A DNA stretch of 64,000 nt from contig NZ_VJXX01000001.1 in assembly GCF_009377195.2 (NCBI RefSeq), forward strand, positions 186,001 through 250,000, in the 5' to 3' direction. A program made the translations under genes and the position numbers. This stretch comes from Arthrobacter bussei (GTDB lineage Bacteria; Actinomycetota; Actinomycetes; Actinomycetales; Micrococcaceae). The notes under the pieces were generated by a model. That model saw only the letters and a list, made by a program, of their open reading frames with translations, was not told where the DNA came from and searched no databases. This document shows positions 1 to 8,698 of the stretch, piece by piece. Each line of letters starts with the position of its first letter. The first letter of the stretch is position 1.

Positions 1-102
1 GGCGACCGAGGCGCTCGCAGAGACGGCCCGTGAGGCGGTGACGAGGGGGTTGACGCGCGTGGGGACTGCCCGGTGGCGTGCGATATGGCTCTTCTTGGAC
101 AT
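1..102 (-). CDS. Secreted protein, probably NlpC/P60-type cell-wall hydrolase (5' end only)
   Basis: Only the first 34 codons lie in the window and the gene runs off the left edge. The ATG at 102 follows a GGGAAAGG ribosome-binding site. The visible N-terminus begins MSKKSHIARHR and continues with basic and Ser/Ala residues, like the long signal peptides of actinobacterial peptidoglycan hydrolases. The gene is directly downstream of a c-di-AMP riboswitch, and in Actinobacteria this riboswitch class typically controls NlpC/P60 and Rpf-type wall hydrolases. The hydrolase assignment therefore rests on the riboswitch and the N-terminus, since no catalytic domain is visible. Confidence 0.6.
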   Translation of the reverse strand, partial: MSKKSHIARHRAVPTRVNPLVTASRAVSASASVA

Positions 103-119
103 GCTGATGCCTTTCCCAA

Positions 120-302
120 TGCCTACGAAGTTAGCTGTCGGGTTCGGATGGGACATCCGGACGTGTTGTTCGAGCACCACCGCCCCAGAGCTGGTGCACG
201 CGCGTCTTTACCCCTAGGACCCGTGAGTGGGTCCGCTATCGGTTCCCCCGCCCCTGTCGATGTGTGTAGCGAACGGTCCGTCCTCATCGACAGGGTTAGG
301 CA
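120..302 (-). ncRNA. c-di-AMP riboswitch (ydaO/yuaA class)
   Basis: The minus strand shows the hallmark conserved blocks of the ydaO/yuaA aptamer in order. These are a 5' hairpin (CCTGTCGATG paired with CATCGACAGG), then GGGGGAACC, GGGGTAAA, and the 3' block CCGAACCCGACAGCTAAC followed by TTCGTAGGC. The closing helix P1 is a perfect 6-bp pair, TGCCTA at 302-297 with TAGGCA at 125-120. The ribosome-binding site of the downstream secreted-protein gene lies only a few bases after P1, so ligand binding could act on translation initiation or on early termination. c-di-AMP normally turns such genes off. Confidence 0.95.
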
Positions 303-308
303 GAGAGA

Positions 309-324
309 GGAGGGGCGCCCCTCC
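309..324. terminator. GC-rich perfect palindrome, possible mutM operon terminator
   Basis: GGAGGGGC and its exact complement GCCCCTCC abut with no spacer, about 95 bp after the mutM stop codon on the minus strand. It is followed by a TCTCTCT stretch rather than a clean T run. It would also lie in the leader of the riboswitch transcript, so its role is uncertain. Confidence 0.35.
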
Positions 325-347
325 GTGGTGGAGCGGGCGCGGGTTCA

Positions 348-376
348 ACGGTACGCGGTGATTCCCGAGTTGTCAC
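348..376 (-). promoter_or_regulatory. Candidate promoter of the riboswitch transcript
   Basis: A GTGACA -35 element at 376-371 and a TACCGT -10 element at 353-348 are separated by 17 bp. They would start transcription about 40 bases before the riboswitch, inside the mutM-distal intergenic region. Confidence 0.45.
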
Positions 377-417
377 GTTTGCATCACGGGCGGCCGGTGC
401 CGCCGGCCCGGCGCTGT

Positions 418-1380
418 TCAGGGTCTCGCGTTCCGCGGCCTGGGCTGGCAGACGGGGCAGAAGGAGGAGGACCTGTTCATGAACTGCTCCCGCCGGATCA
501 GCGTGGTCCGTCCCTCTGCGGCGCACCTGCGGCACGGCCGGCCCGAACGCCCGTAGGCCTCGAGATCGCGGGCGAAGTAGCCGGACGCACCGTTGACGTT
601 GACATAGAGGGCGTCGAAGCTCGTCCCTCCAGCAGCGAGCGCACGCGTCATCACCTGGGTGGCGGCGTCCACGATGCGTCGGGTGTCGGGTCGGCGCATC
701 GTCTCCGTCGGCCGCGCGTAGTGGAGGCGCGCCGCCCACAGCGCCTCGTCGGCGTAGATGTTCCCGATCCCCGAGACGAGCCCCTGATCCAGCAGGGCCC
801 GCTTCAAGCCTGTGCGTCGGCGGCGGAGACGCTGGTGGAAGTCCTCGAGGGAGAATGCAGGGTCAAGGGGGTCACGGGCGATGTGCGCGGCCTGGTGGGG
901 CACGAGCGCAGCGTCGCTTCCTCCCAGCCCACCGGGGCGACCGTCCGGTGTCGGCTCGAGGCCCGTGACGAACATCCCGCCGAAGATCCGCTGGTCGACG
1001 AAACGCAGATCCGTGGGGAGGGCGGAGCCGTCCTCCCCTGTCGCCCGGGAAAGGGCCAGGCGGACCTTCAGATGCTTCTCGCGGGGCGCCGCGGCATCCT
1101 CGATGAGCAGCTGCCCGCTCATGCCGAGGTGGGCCATCAGCGCCAGCGGCGGGGCGTCGTCGGCCGCCTCCGGATCCTCGAGGACCATCCAGAGGAACTT
1201 CCCGCGCCGCACCACATCGGTGACGCGCGCGCCGGTGACCTCACCGACGAAGTCCTCCACTCCGTTGACGTGACGGCGCAGTGATCGTGGATCGACGACA
1301 TCGACCCCCTCCACCGTCCGCCCGATGACCCAGCGGGACAGTCCCCGCCGTACCACCTCCACCTCGGGAAGTTCAGGCAC
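418..1380 (-). CDS. mutM: Formamidopyrimidine-DNA glycosylase
   Basis: Base-excision repair enzyme that removes 8-oxoguanine and formamidopyrimidines and cuts the abasic site. It starts PELPEVEVV with the catalytic proline directly after the initiator. A C-terminal zinc finger has Cys at 283, 286, 308 and 311 (CRRC...CPVC). At 320 residues it is longer than the roughly 270 of enterobacterial Fpg, as is common in Micrococcaceae. The GTG start at 1380 abuts the rnc stop codon, so the two are translationally coupled at the end of the DUF177-rpmF-rnc-mutM operon. Confidence 0.97.
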   Translation of the reverse strand: MPELPEVEVVRRGLSRWVIGRTVEGVDVVDPRSLRRHVNGVEDFVGEVTGARVTDVVRRGKFLWMVLEDPEAADDAPPLALMAHLGMSGQLLIEDAAAPREKHLKVRLALSRATGEDGSALPTDLRFVDQRIFGGMFVTGLEPTPDGRPGGLGGSDAALVPHQAAHIARDPLDPAFSLEDFHQRLRRRRTGLKRALLDQGLVSGIGNIYADEALWAARLHYARPTETMRRPDTRRIVDAATQVMTRALAAGGTSFDALYVNVNGASGYFARDLEAYGRSGRPCRRCAAEGRTTLIRREQFMNRSSSFCPVCQPRPRNARP

Positions 1381-2184
1381 TCATGCTCCGTCAGCGGATT
1401 CCGGGCGCTGGGAGTGCCCGGGCGCGCCTCCGGCGCTACCCGTCACGATGCCCTCGGGCCGGACACCGACGTCGCCGGCTCCCGTGACGGTCGCCGGTAC
1501 ATCCTCGACATCCGTGAGGAGCTTCCACGAGGCAGCAGCAGCCGCCTGCTCGGCCTCCTTCTTCGAATGCCCGCCACCCGCGCCGTACTCCACGCCGCCG
1601 ATGACGAGACGCGCGGTGAAAGTGCGTGCGTGGTCGGGACCCGTCCCGTCGACCTGGTAGTCGATGGCGCCGAGCCGTCTGCCCGCCGCCGTCTCCTGGA
1701 TCCGGGTCTTCCAGTCCGTTCCCTCACCGAGCACGGCGGAGTCCCGGAGCAGGGGACCGATGAGGCGCATGACCATGGCGCGGGCAGTCTCGATGCCGTG
1801 GCTGAGGTACGCGGCGCCGATCACGGCCTCCATGGTGTCGGCGAGGATGGAGGCCTTGTCCCGCCCGTTGGTCAGCTTCTCCCCCTGCCCGAGCAGGACG
1901 TAGCTGCCGAGGTCCAGTGTCCGGGCCACGCCGGCGAGCGCCCTGGTGCTGACGACGGCGGACCGCCGCTTCGCCAGTTCACCCTCGGACAGATCCGGGT
2001 TGTCCCTGTACAGCGCGTCCGTCACGGAGAGGCCGAGCACCGAATCCCCGAGGAACTCGAGGCGCTCGTTGGTGGGGATCCCACCCTTCTCGTACGCGTA
2101 GGACCGGTGCGTCAGGGCAAGACGAAGCGTCTCGGTGTCGATAGTGACACCGAGACGCTTCGAGAGTTCTTCTGTATTCTTCAC
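1381..2184 (-). CDS. rnc: Ribonuclease III
   Basis: Double-strand-specific endoribonuclease for rRNA and mRNA processing. The signature ERLEFLGDSVL is near residues 41-51. The second acidic cluster ADTMEAVIGA follows near residue 115, and a dsRNA-binding domain with GGHSKKEAEQAAA lies near residues 205-217. The C-terminus is extended by about 40 Gly/Pro-rich residues after the dsRBD. The start is a GTG (MKNTEELS). It lies 78 bp after rpmF and directly abuts mutM, as in the canonical actinobacterial operon. Confidence 0.97.
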   Translation of the reverse strand: MKNTEELSKRLGVTIDTETLRLALTHRSYAYEKGGIPTNERLEFLGDSVLGLSVTDALYRDNPDLSEGELAKRRSAVVSTRALAGVARTLDLGSYVLLGQGEKLTNGRDKASILADTMEAVIGAAYLSHGIETARAMVMRLIGPLLRDSAVLGEGTDWKTRIQETAAGRRLGAIDYQVDGTGPDHARTFTARLVIGGVEYGAGGGHSKKEAEQAAAAASWKLLTDVEDVPATVTGAGDVGVRPEGIVTGSAGGAPGHSQRPESADGA

Positions 2185-2262
2185 GACCGCATCAGCTGAT
2201 CACGCGTCGGACCGGCGTTCCCCGCTGCTGCGCGGAGCACTGCAGCGGAAGGTGCACCGATG

Positions 2263-2466
2263 TCAGACGTCGGCTACCTTGCGGCCCTTGTACTCGAGGA
2301 ACAGCGGGGTGCCGGCCGAGTCGGTGACAACCTTGGCCTGGTGGGCGAGGCTGTAGGTGACGCGGCCGTTCTCGAGGGTCTTGACCAGCCTGGGGGCGGT
2401 TGCCTTCCACTGGGACCGGCGTGCACGGGTATTCGCGCGGGACATCTTCCGCTTCGGGACAGCCAC
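2263..2466 (-). CDS. rpmF: 50S ribosomal protein L32
   Basis: A basic 67-residue protein starting [19 protein letters not shown], the diagnostic L32 N-terminus. It is a structural component of the large subunit. The stop codon of the upstream DUF177 gene lies 2 bp before its start, the usual yceD-rpmF pairing. The family has zinc-binding and zinc-free forms; this copy has no CxxC motifs and so belongs to the zinc-free (C-minus) type. Confidence 0.98.
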   Translation of the reverse strand: MAVPKRKMSRANTRARRSQWKATAPRLVKTLENGRVTYSLAHQAKVVTDSAGTPLFLEYKGRKVADV

Positions 2467-2468
2467 GG

Positions 2469-3059
2469 CTAACTCTCTTCCTTCTCGTCTGACTCTGACT
2501 TGGGTGCCGCATCGTTCTCGGCGGCGGTGCCCGCCAGCCCGGCGAGGGCTGACCAGCGGGGATCCAAAACTTCGTGGTGGTGGTCCGGATCATCGTTCAG
2601 CCGTGCTCCGCACTCGGAGCACAGGCCCTGACAATCTTCCCGGCACACCGGCTGGAATGGCAGTGATGTGACCACCGCATCCCTCAGCACGGGCTCCAGA
2701 TCGACGGAATCGCTCTCCACCCGGTGCTGTTCTTCGTCCTCTTCCACCGACAGCGACGCGGAGTCGCTGTAGAAGAAGAGTTCCTGGAGGTCCACGTCGC
2801 GGTCGAACCGCAATGGCTCCAGGCAGCGGCCACACTCGCCGGTCACCTCGACGTTCGCCGTCCCCGACACCAGGATTCCCTCGTGGACCGATTCGAACCG
2901 CAGGTCCAGCTCCATGTCGGAGCCCTCCTGCACGCCGATCAGCGCCACCCCGAAATCCTTCGGTGCCGGAACATGTTCTTCGATTGTCCGCATGCTCCCC
3001 GGACTGCGTCCGAGATCCTTGACACTGAATGTCAGGGGCGAACTGAGATCGCTGCTAAT
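2469..3059 (-). CDS. DUF177/YceD family protein, probable AUU start
   Basis: The family is linked to 23S rRNA/L32 accumulation and large-subunit assembly and is nearly always adjacent to rpmF. Two cysteine motifs are visible: CGRC in the core, and a later [13 protein letters not shown] cluster. The first ATG is at 2993, but the family's conserved N-terminal block ([17 protein letters not shown]) is encoded in frame upstream of it. Upstream, the frame is closed by TAG before any ATG, GTG or TTG. The only codon with a proper ribosome-binding site (AGGAG, 5-nt spacing) is an ATT at 3059-3057, giving 196 residues. I therefore place the start there; if wrong, the protein begins at 2993. Confidence 0.85.
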   Translation of the reverse strand: MSSDLSSPLTFSVKDLGRSPGSMRTIEEHVPAPKDFGVALIGVQEGSDMELDLRFESVHEGILVSGTANVEVTGECGRCLEPLRFDRDVDLQELFFYSDSASLSVEEDEEQHRVESDSVDLEPVLRDAVVTSLPFQPVCREDCQGLCSECGARLNDDPDHHHEVLDPRWSALAGLAGTAAENDAAPKSESDEKEES

Positions 3060-3092
3060 GGTGACTCCTGTAGAACATATGACCGACGTACC

Positions 3093-3122
3093 ATCCTAGC
3101 CTGACGGGACCGGCAGGCCCAA
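3093..3122 (-). promoter_or_regulatory. Candidate promoter of the DUF177-rpmF-rnc-mutM operon
   Basis: A TTGGGC -35 element at 3122-3117, an 18-bp spacer and a TAGGAT -10 element at 3098-3093. Transcription would begin near 3086, leaving a short leader of about 27 nt before the proposed AUU start. Confidence 0.45.
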
Positions 3123-3264
3123 AACGCGGTGGTCCGGGCGGATGCCCGTCCGACGGGTGGGTCCGGAAGAGGGACGACGCCGCTCGGCCCCGGCGGCCGC
3201 TCATGCTCCGTGCCGCACCCCGCCATCAGGCTGCCGCGACCCGCCGAGTCCGGTCGCCCGACGA

Positions 3265-3810
3265 TCAGGGCGTACCCCCTGCCGTGCCGTCGACGTCCGT
3301 GGCGGCCTCCTCGACGTCCGCATCCGCGCTTCCATCACCGGCGGAGGGGTTCAGGCGCCGGAGGACGGCGTCGGGCACGAACGGACGGATGTCACCGCCC
3401 AGGGCGGCCACCTCCTTGAGCAGGGTGGAGGAGACGTGCGCGAAGTCCGTACCCGTCGGCAGGAAGACGGTCTCGACGGCTGCGAGGTGGCGGTTCATCG
3501 TCGCCATGGGCAGCTCGTAGTCGAAGTCGAGGCTGGAGCGCAGGCCCTTCACGAGCGCCGTTGCGCCGTTCTCGCGGCAGAAGTCCGCGAGGAGGCCGGC
3601 GCCCATGGGGACCACGCGGATGTTCGGCAGGTGCGCGAGGCCGTCGACGCAGAACGCGATGCGCTCCTCGCCGGAGAAGCGGTAGTTCTTGGCGTAGTTG
3701 GTCGACACGGCGACGAGCACCTCGTCGAACAGGCGCGCTGCACGCCCGATGACCTCGATGTGTCCGTTGTGGAGTGGGTCGAAGGATCCGGGGCAGACGG
3801 CGCGGTTCAT
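3265..3810 (-). CDS. coaD: Phosphopantetheine adenylyltransferase
   Basis: Catalyses the penultimate step of coenzyme A synthesis, 4'-phosphopantetheine plus ATP to dephospho-CoA. The nucleotidyltransferase signature GSFDPLHNGH is at residues 8-17, and a VSSTLLKEVA motif lies near residues 128-137. The ATG at 3810 gives 181 residues; the longer upstream frame is antisense to the aminotransferase. The last 25 or so residues are a low-complexity acidic tail (GDGSADADVEEA). It heads the backbone segment running toward mutM. Confidence 0.97.
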   Translation of the reverse strand: MNRAVCPGSFDPLHNGHIEVIGRAARLFDEVLVAVSTNYAKNYRFSGEERIAFCVDGLAHLPNIRVVPMGAGLLADFCRENGATALVKGLRSSLDFDYELPMATMNRHLAAVETVFLPTGTDFAHVSSTLLKEVAALGGDIRPFVPDAVLRRLNPSAGDGSADADVEEAATDVDGTAGGTP

Positions 3811-3876
3811 GCCTCCACGGTACCCAGTCCCGCTCCCGGGTCCACTCCCAGCAGCCGTCACCGGGATACTGGTGGC

Positions 3877-5121
3877 ATGAGCACCGATGCCGAGCGAACC
3901 TCTCCGCACGTCCCCACCACCGGCCCGGCTTCCCCGTGGGCGAGAACCGCCGCCGGCGCGAACCTGCTCGGCAAGGACGGCGGGCTCGGGATCACCATCT
4001 TCGAGGAGGTCACCGCCCTCGCGCAGAAGCACGCGGCGATCAACCTCGGGCAGGGCTTCCCCGACGAGGACGGGCCGCGGGAGATCCTCGACGCCGCGAG
4101 ATCGGCCATCGCCGACGGGGCCAACCAGTATGCGCCCGGACAGGGCCTCCCGGTGCTGCGTGACGCCATCGCCGCCCACCAGGAGCGCTTCTACGGGCTC
4201 GCCGTCGATCCCGGGACCGAGGTGATCGTGAGCACCGGCGCCACGGAATCCATCGCCGCGGCCATTCTCGCCTTCGCGGGGCCGGGCGACGAGGTGCTGA
4301 CCTTCGAGCCCTTCTACGATTCCTACGGCGCCGTGATCGGCCTCTCCGGAGCCACCCATACGACAGCTCCCCTGCTGGCGCCGGACTTCCAGCCGGACTC
4401 CGCCTCACTGGCGGCGGCCTTCACCGACCGCACGAGGATCGTCGTCGTCAACAACCCCCACAACCCCACCGGCAGCGTCTTCCGGCGCGAGGCACTCGAG
4501 ACGATCGTCCGGCTGGCGGAGCGGCACGGCACCATCATCGTCACGGACGAGGTGTACGAGCACCTCCACTTCGGCGCCGAGCACGTCCCGATCGCCACTC
4601 TCCCCGGCGCTGCGTCACGCACCCTGACCATCTCCTCGGCAGGCAAGACCTTCTCCGTGACGGGATGGAAGGTCGGGTGGCTCAGTGGACCGGCGGAACT
4701 CGTGGCGCAGGTGCGCACCGTCAAGACGTTCCTCACCTATACCTCCGGCACCCCCTTCCAGAGTGCGGTGGCTCTGGGCCTCGGCCTGCCCGACGAGTTC
4801 TTCGACTCCGCGGCGGCCACCCTCCGGAGGAAGCGCGACCTCCTGGGCGAGGGGCTTCGCGCCGCAGGATTCGAGGTGTTCGAGCCGGAAGGCACGTTCT
4901 TCACGATGGTCGACGCGTCCCCCCTCGGCATCGACGACGCGACGGCCCTCGCCCGCCGGCTGCCCTCGCTCATCGGCGTGGCCGCCATACCGGTGGCGAT
5001 GTTCTGCCACGAGGACGGCGCCGCCCGGACGAGGTCGCTGCTCCGCTTCGCCTTCTGCAAGCGCTTCGACGTGATCGAGGAGGGCGCCCGGCGCCTGGCC
5101 ACCCTCCGGGACCGTGTGTGA
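3877..5121 (+). CDS. PLP-dependent class I/II aminotransferase
   Basis: A fold-type I aminotransferase of about 414 residues. The PLP-binding lysine is near residue 257 in SSAGKTFSVTGWKVGW, the phosphate-contact Tyr is in YDSYGA, and NNPHNPTG is conserved. Closest in style to the kynurenine/methionine aminotransferase (YbdL, DapC-like) subgroup, so the substrate cannot be fixed; succinyl-diaminopimelate, kynurenine or methionine are possible. It starts at an ATG 66 bp from divergently transcribed coaD. Its stop codon overlaps the GTG of the next gene, indicating coupled translation. Confidence 0.9.
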   Translation: MSTDAERTSPHVPTTGPASPWARTAAGANLLGKDGGLGITIFEEVTALAQKHAAINLGQGFPDEDGPREILDAARSAIADGANQYAPGQGLPVLRDAIAAHQERFYGLAVDPGTEVIVSTGATESIAAAILAFAGPGDEVLTFEPFYDSYGAVIGLSGATHTTAPLLAPDFQPDSASLAAAFTDRTRIVVVNNPHNPTGSVFRREALETIVRLAERHGTIIVTDEVYEHLHFGAEHVPIATLPGAASRTLTISSAGKTFSVTGWKVGWLSGPAELVAQVRTVKTFLTYTSGTPFQSAVALGLGLPDEFFDSAAATLRRKRDLLGEGLRAAGFEVFEPEGTFFTMVDASPLGIDDATALARRLPSLIGVAAIPVAMFCHEDGAARTRSLLRFAFCKRFDVIEEGARRLATLRDRV

Positions 5122-5999
5122 ACGCCCCGGACGCCACTGCCGGCGACGACGGCCCGAAGGCCACCGCCGGCGACGACGGCCCGAAGGCCGCTGCCGACGA
5201 CGACGGATTCGACGTGCCGACGCGCTGGCTCCCCGTCTCGGGCGCGTACGCGGAGATCGACGAGGACGCCTACATCGACGGTGCGCTGATCCTCAGCATC
5301 GGCGGCGCCCAGCAGTCCCACGTCGACATCGCCCACCCGGGCCGCGTCTTCTACGAGTACCTCCAGCGCATCGCGCACGTGATCGACCTGCTCGGAGCAC
5401 CGGGCGCGCCGTTGCGGGTGCTCCACCTCGGCGCCGGGGCGCTCACCCTGGTCCGCTACGTCCACGCGACGCGACCCGGATCCGCGCAGGTCGCCGTCGA
5501 CCTCGATGCCGAGCTGATGGACTTCGTCCTCGCGGAGATGCCCCTCGCGGACGGTACCGACTGCGGAATCGTGATCGGCGACGCCGCCGATGTGGTGCTG
5601 GAGGAGGCCGACGGATCCTTCGACGCCGTCGTCCTGGACATCTTCGCCGGATCGGACGCCCCGGCCCATCTCACCTCGCCGGACTTCGCAGCCCACCTCC
5701 TGCGCGTCTGCGCACGGGACGGCGTGGTGCTCGTCAACGTGGGCGACGATCCGCCCCTCGCCTTCGCCCGGGCGCAGAGCCGGCAGCTGTCCTCCCTCGC
5801 GGGATCGACGGCGGTCCTCACCGAGGCCGGGATGGTGGACGGCAGCTCGGCGGGGAATGTCGTCGTGGCCGCCCGTCCCGCTGCCTGGCCCGCGTCGTGG
5901 ACCGGCGCGCTGCTCGCGTCCGGCCCGCACCCCGCCGCGGTGCTGACCGGACCGGCGAGGGAGGCGTTCGACGCCGGGGAGCCGCTTCCCGGGCGGTAG
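5118..5999 (+). CDS. Spermidine-synthase-like methyltransferase-fold protein
   Basis: A Rossmann-fold protein of the spermidine synthase family. It shows the nucleotide-binding stretch VLHLGAGALTLVRYV, the acidic VAVDLDAELMDF, and VVLDIFAGSDAPAHL. Canonical aminopropyltransferase substrate residues cannot be confirmed, and actinobacterial proteins of this type are usually annotated only as fused or orphan spermidine-synthase-like. The GTG start at 5118 overlaps the aminotransferase stop by 4 nt. The N-terminal 30 residues are a nearly exact tandem repeat (TAGDDGPKA), encoded by 27-bp DNA repeats, which looks like a recent expansion rather than a domain. Confidence 0.8.
   Translation: MNAPDATAGDDGPKATAGDDGPKAAADDDGFDVPTRWLPVSGAYAEIDEDAYIDGALILSIGGAQQSHVDIAHPGRVFYEYLQRIAHVIDLLGAPGAPLRVLHLGAGALTLVRYVHATRPGSAQVAVDLDAELMDFVLAEMPLADGTDCGIVIGDAADVVLEEADGSFDAVVLDIFAGSDAPAHLTSPDFAAHLLRVCARDGVVLVNVGDDPPLAFARAQSRQLSSLAGSTAVLTEAGMVDGSSAGNVVVAARPAAWPASWTGALLASGPHPAAVLTGPAREAFDAGEPLPGR
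5127..5198 (+). repeat. 27-bp in-frame tandem repeat
   Basis: Two near-identical 27-bp units plus a partial third encode TAGDDGPKA, TAGDDGPKA and AADDDG at the N-terminus of the spermidine-synthase-like protein. Because the period is a multiple of three, copy-number change would keep the frame. Confidence 0.8.
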
Positions 6000-6143
6000 C
6001 CCTCGATCAGCGGATGCGGGACCGGGCGCACGCCCTCCTGTCAAGAAAGATCCGGCCCGGCACCGACACCATGCCGTCACTAGCCTGAAAGAGCTTGAGC
6101 AGCCGGGCGCGAAGGACCGTCCCACCCTGGGGAGACCGGAGCC

Positions 6144-6491
6144 ATGCGGCACACGCTGAGCATCACCGTCAAGCTGGACATCGACTTCCGATGGGCGCGT
6201 ATCGACGTCCGCGGCTGCCTCACGCGGGGCAGCTGCCGCGCGCTCGTACCGATCGTCGACCGCAGCTTCCGCATCCTGCAGGAGCCGAACGTCGTCATCG
6301 ACCTGACGGGCGCCACGCACATCGATCGTGAGGGGGTGGACACGCTGCAGAACCTCGGCATCGTCGGGCCCACCGCGCATCCCCTGCTCACGGAGCGGAC
6401 CGGCACCTGCTCGCTCATCGTGCCGGACGACCTCCCGGAATGCCCCTCGCTGCGGGCCCGCCCGGGCGGCTTCCACCGGTCGGCGGTGTGA
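6144..6491 (+). CDS. STAS-like domain protein
   Basis: A 115-residue protein whose core ([24 protein letters not shown]) resembles the STAS fold of anti-sigma-factor antagonists. The usual Asp-Ser phosphorylation site (DSSGL) is replaced by HIDREGV, so switch-type phosphorylation by an anti-sigma kinase is unlikely. No partner kinase is nearby. It ends 73 bp before the cytochrome oxidase subunit. Function unknown; a scaffold or degenerate antagonist are both possible. Confidence 0.65.
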   Translation: MRHTLSITVKLDIDFRWARIDVRGCLTRGSCRALVPIVDRSFRILQEPNVVIDLTGATHIDREGVDTLQNLGIVGPTAHPLLTERTGTCSLIVPDDLPECPSLRARPGGFHRSAV

Positions 6492-6564
6492 ACGACCACC
6501 GGGGGGCCGGCATGCCGCGCCTCCCCCACCCCCACGGCTCACCTGCACAGAAGAGGACCGGCCC

Positions 6565-8316
6565 ATGACCGCTGAATACGCCGACTCGACCCTCGCCGCG
6601 AGACCCGCTGCGGCCGCCTCCACGAGGGGGCGCGGCCGGATCATCGTCGAATGGCTGACCACCACCGACCACAAGACCATCGGCTACCTGTACATCATCA
6701 CGTCCTTCGTGTGGTTCTGCCTGAGCGGGGTCGAGGCGCTCCTGATCCGCGCGGAGCTCTTCGCGCCGGGCATGCAGATCCTGCAGACGAAGGAGCAGTA
6801 CAACCAGCTCTTCACGATGCACGGCACCATCATGCTGCTCCTCTTCGCCACCCCGCTGTTCGCCGGGTTCGCCAACGTCATCATGCCGCTGCAGATCGGC
6901 GCGCCCGACGTCGCCTTCCCGCGCCTGAACGCCCTGGCCTACTACTTCTATCTCTTCGGGGGGATCATCGTCGGTCTCGGCATCTTCACCCCGCAGGGCA
7001 GCGCCGCGTTCGGCTGGACGTCCTATCCGCCGCTGGCCAACGTGAGCTTCTCCCCGAGCATCGGCGGGGATCTGTGGGTCTTCGGTCTTGCCCTGGCCGG
7101 ATTCGGCACCATCCTCGGGTCGGTCAATTTCGTCACGACGATCATCTGCATGCGCGTCCCCGGCATGACGATGTGGCGGATGCCGATCTTCACCTGGAAC
7201 ACGCTGATCACCTCGATCCTGGTCCTCATGGCCTTCCCCGTCCTGGCTGCCGCGCTGTTCGCCCTGGGCGCGGACCGTCGCTTCGGCGCGCACGTCTTCG
7301 ACCCGGAGAACGGCGGTGCCATCATGTGGCAGCACCTGTTCTGGTTCTTCGGCCACCCAGAGGTCTACATTATCGCGCTGCCGTTCTTCGGCATCGTGTC
7401 CGAGATCTTCCCCGTCTTCAGCCGCAAGCCGATCTTCGGGTACAAGGGCCTGGTGTACGCGACGATCTCCATCGCCGGGCTGTCCGTGACGGTCTGGGCG
7501 CATCACATGTACGTGACCGGGGCCGTGCTCCTGCCGTTCTTCGCCTTCACGACGATGCTCATCGCGGTGCCGACGGGCGTGAAGTTCTTCAACTGGATCG
7601 GCACCCTGTGGAGGGGCTCGCTGACCTTCGAGACCCCGATGCTGTGGAGCCTCGGCTTCCTCGTGACCTTCCTCTTCGGTGGCCTCACCGGGATCATCCT
7701 CGCGTCGCCGCCCCTGGACTTCCACACGTCGGACACCTACTTCGTGGTGGCTCACTTCCACTACGTGGTCTTCGGGACCGTGGTCTTCGCGATGTTCGCG
7801 GGTTTCTACTTCTGGTGGCCCAAATTCACCGGGACCATGCTCAACGAGCGGTGGGGCAAGGTCCACTTCTGGATGCTGTTCCTGGGATTCCACGCGACGT
7901 TCCTGATCCAGCACTGGCTCGGGGTGAAGGGTATGCCGCGGCGCTACGCGGACTATCTGCCCGAGGACGGCTTCACGGGGATGCACCAGTTCTCCACGAT
8001 CGGCTCCTTCCTCCTCGGGGCGTCCATGATCCCCTTCTTCTGGAACGTCTACATCACGTGGCGCGCGGGCAGGAAGGTCGACGTCGACGATCCCTGGGGC
8101 TTCGGTGCCTCGCTGGAATGGGCGACCTCCTGCCCGCCCCCGCGGCACAACTTCGCGTCCATCCCCCGGATCCGGTCCGAGCGCCCGGCCCTCGACCTGC
8201 ACCATCCCGAGCTCATGGCGCGCTTCAACGAGACGAGCCACTCTCCTGCAGCCGGGGCCCTGGGAGCAGCGGACATGGGGACCAGGAACCCTCGCCAGCC
8301 GGATCCGGAGAACTAG
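6565..8316 (+). CDS. ctaD: Cytochrome c oxidase subunit I (orphan copy)
   Basis: Catalytic subunit of an aa3-type oxidase, with about 12 membrane segments. Heme and copper ligands are present: HGTIMLLLF for a low-spin heme histidine, GHPEVYI with the CuB histidine and cross-linked tyrosine, HHMY for CuB, and VAHFHYV for the heme a/a3 histidines. The K-channel tyrosine marks A-type chemistry. The ATG at 6565 gives 583 residues. None of ctaC, ctaE or ctaF is next to it, so it is probably a second, unlinked subunit I that would rely on subunits encoded elsewhere. The C-terminus has an unusual hydrophilic tail of about 60 residues. Confidence 0.95.
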   Translation: MTAEYADSTLAARPAAAASTRGRGRIIVEWLTTTDHKTIGYLYIITSFVWFCLSGVEALLIRAELFAPGMQILQTKEQYNQLFTMHGTIMLLLFATPLFAGFANVIMPLQIGAPDVAFPRLNALAYYFYLFGGIIVGLGIFTPQGSAAFGWTSYPPLANVSFSPSIGGDLWVFGLALAGFGTILGSVNFVTTIICMRVPGMTMWRMPIFTWNTLITSILVLMAFPVLAAALFALGADRRFGAHVFDPENGGAIMWQHLFWFFGHPEVYIIALPFFGIVSEIFPVFSRKPIFGYKGLVYATISIAGLSVTVWAHHMYVTGAVLLPFFAFTTMLIAVPTGVKFFNWIGTLWRGSLTFETPMLWSLGFLVTFLFGGLTGIILASPPLDFHTSDTYFVVAHFHYVVFGTVVFAMFAGFYFWWPKFTGTMLNERWGKVHFWMLFLGFHATFLIQHWLGVKGMPRRYADYLPEDGFTGMHQFSTIGSFLLGASMIPFFWNVYITWRAGRKVDVDDPWGFGASLEWATSCPPPRHNFASIPRIRSERPALDLHHPELMARFNETSHSPAAGALGAADMGTRNPRQPDPEN

Positions 8317-8324
8317 GAGCGACC

Positions 8325-8531
8325 ATGCGAGCTCCTGTGGATGTCGTCTCCGCCGTCGTCCTCGCCTGCACTGCCCTCGCCTGCCTGACGGCCGGCCTGG
8401 GGATGCTCGTGACCGTTCACGGACTGCCTCCCTGGAACGGTATCGCCGTCTGCCTGATCGTCACGGGATCAGCCCTGGGGTGGCGCGTCCGGTCGTCCGT
8501 GCGCGGACACAGGGTGAGGGACCACCGCTGA
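8325..8531 (+). CDS. Small two-helix membrane protein
   Basis: A 68-residue protein with two hydrophobic segments (about residues 7-30 and 37-52) and a basic C-terminal tail ending in RVRDHR. The ATG is preceded by AGGAG, which overlaps the ctaD stop codon, so it is co-transcribed with and probably translated after ctaD. I do not recognise a family. Its position suggests a small accessory or assembly protein for the oxidase, which is inference only. Confidence 0.7.
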   Translation: MRAPVDVVSAVVLACTALACLTAGLGMLVTVHGLPPWNGIAVCLIVTGSALGWRVRSSVRGHRVRDHR

Positions 8532-8698
8532 CGCCCGGTCCTGGGGCGCTGCATGCATCGGGCGCCCATCCGTGGCGCACAGCTGACCGAATCATGTGCA
8601 GATCATCGGGGTGGTCGACCGCTGTACGCTGAAGGAGATCGTCACCTGACGGTCGATGCCGAGGCCGACGCACGGGAATGACAGGGGAAGGAACAGCC

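Noticed and set aside
4737-6680. A 647-codon minus-strand open frame
   Set aside because: Antisense to the aminotransferase, spermidine-synthase-like and STAS genes; no motif.
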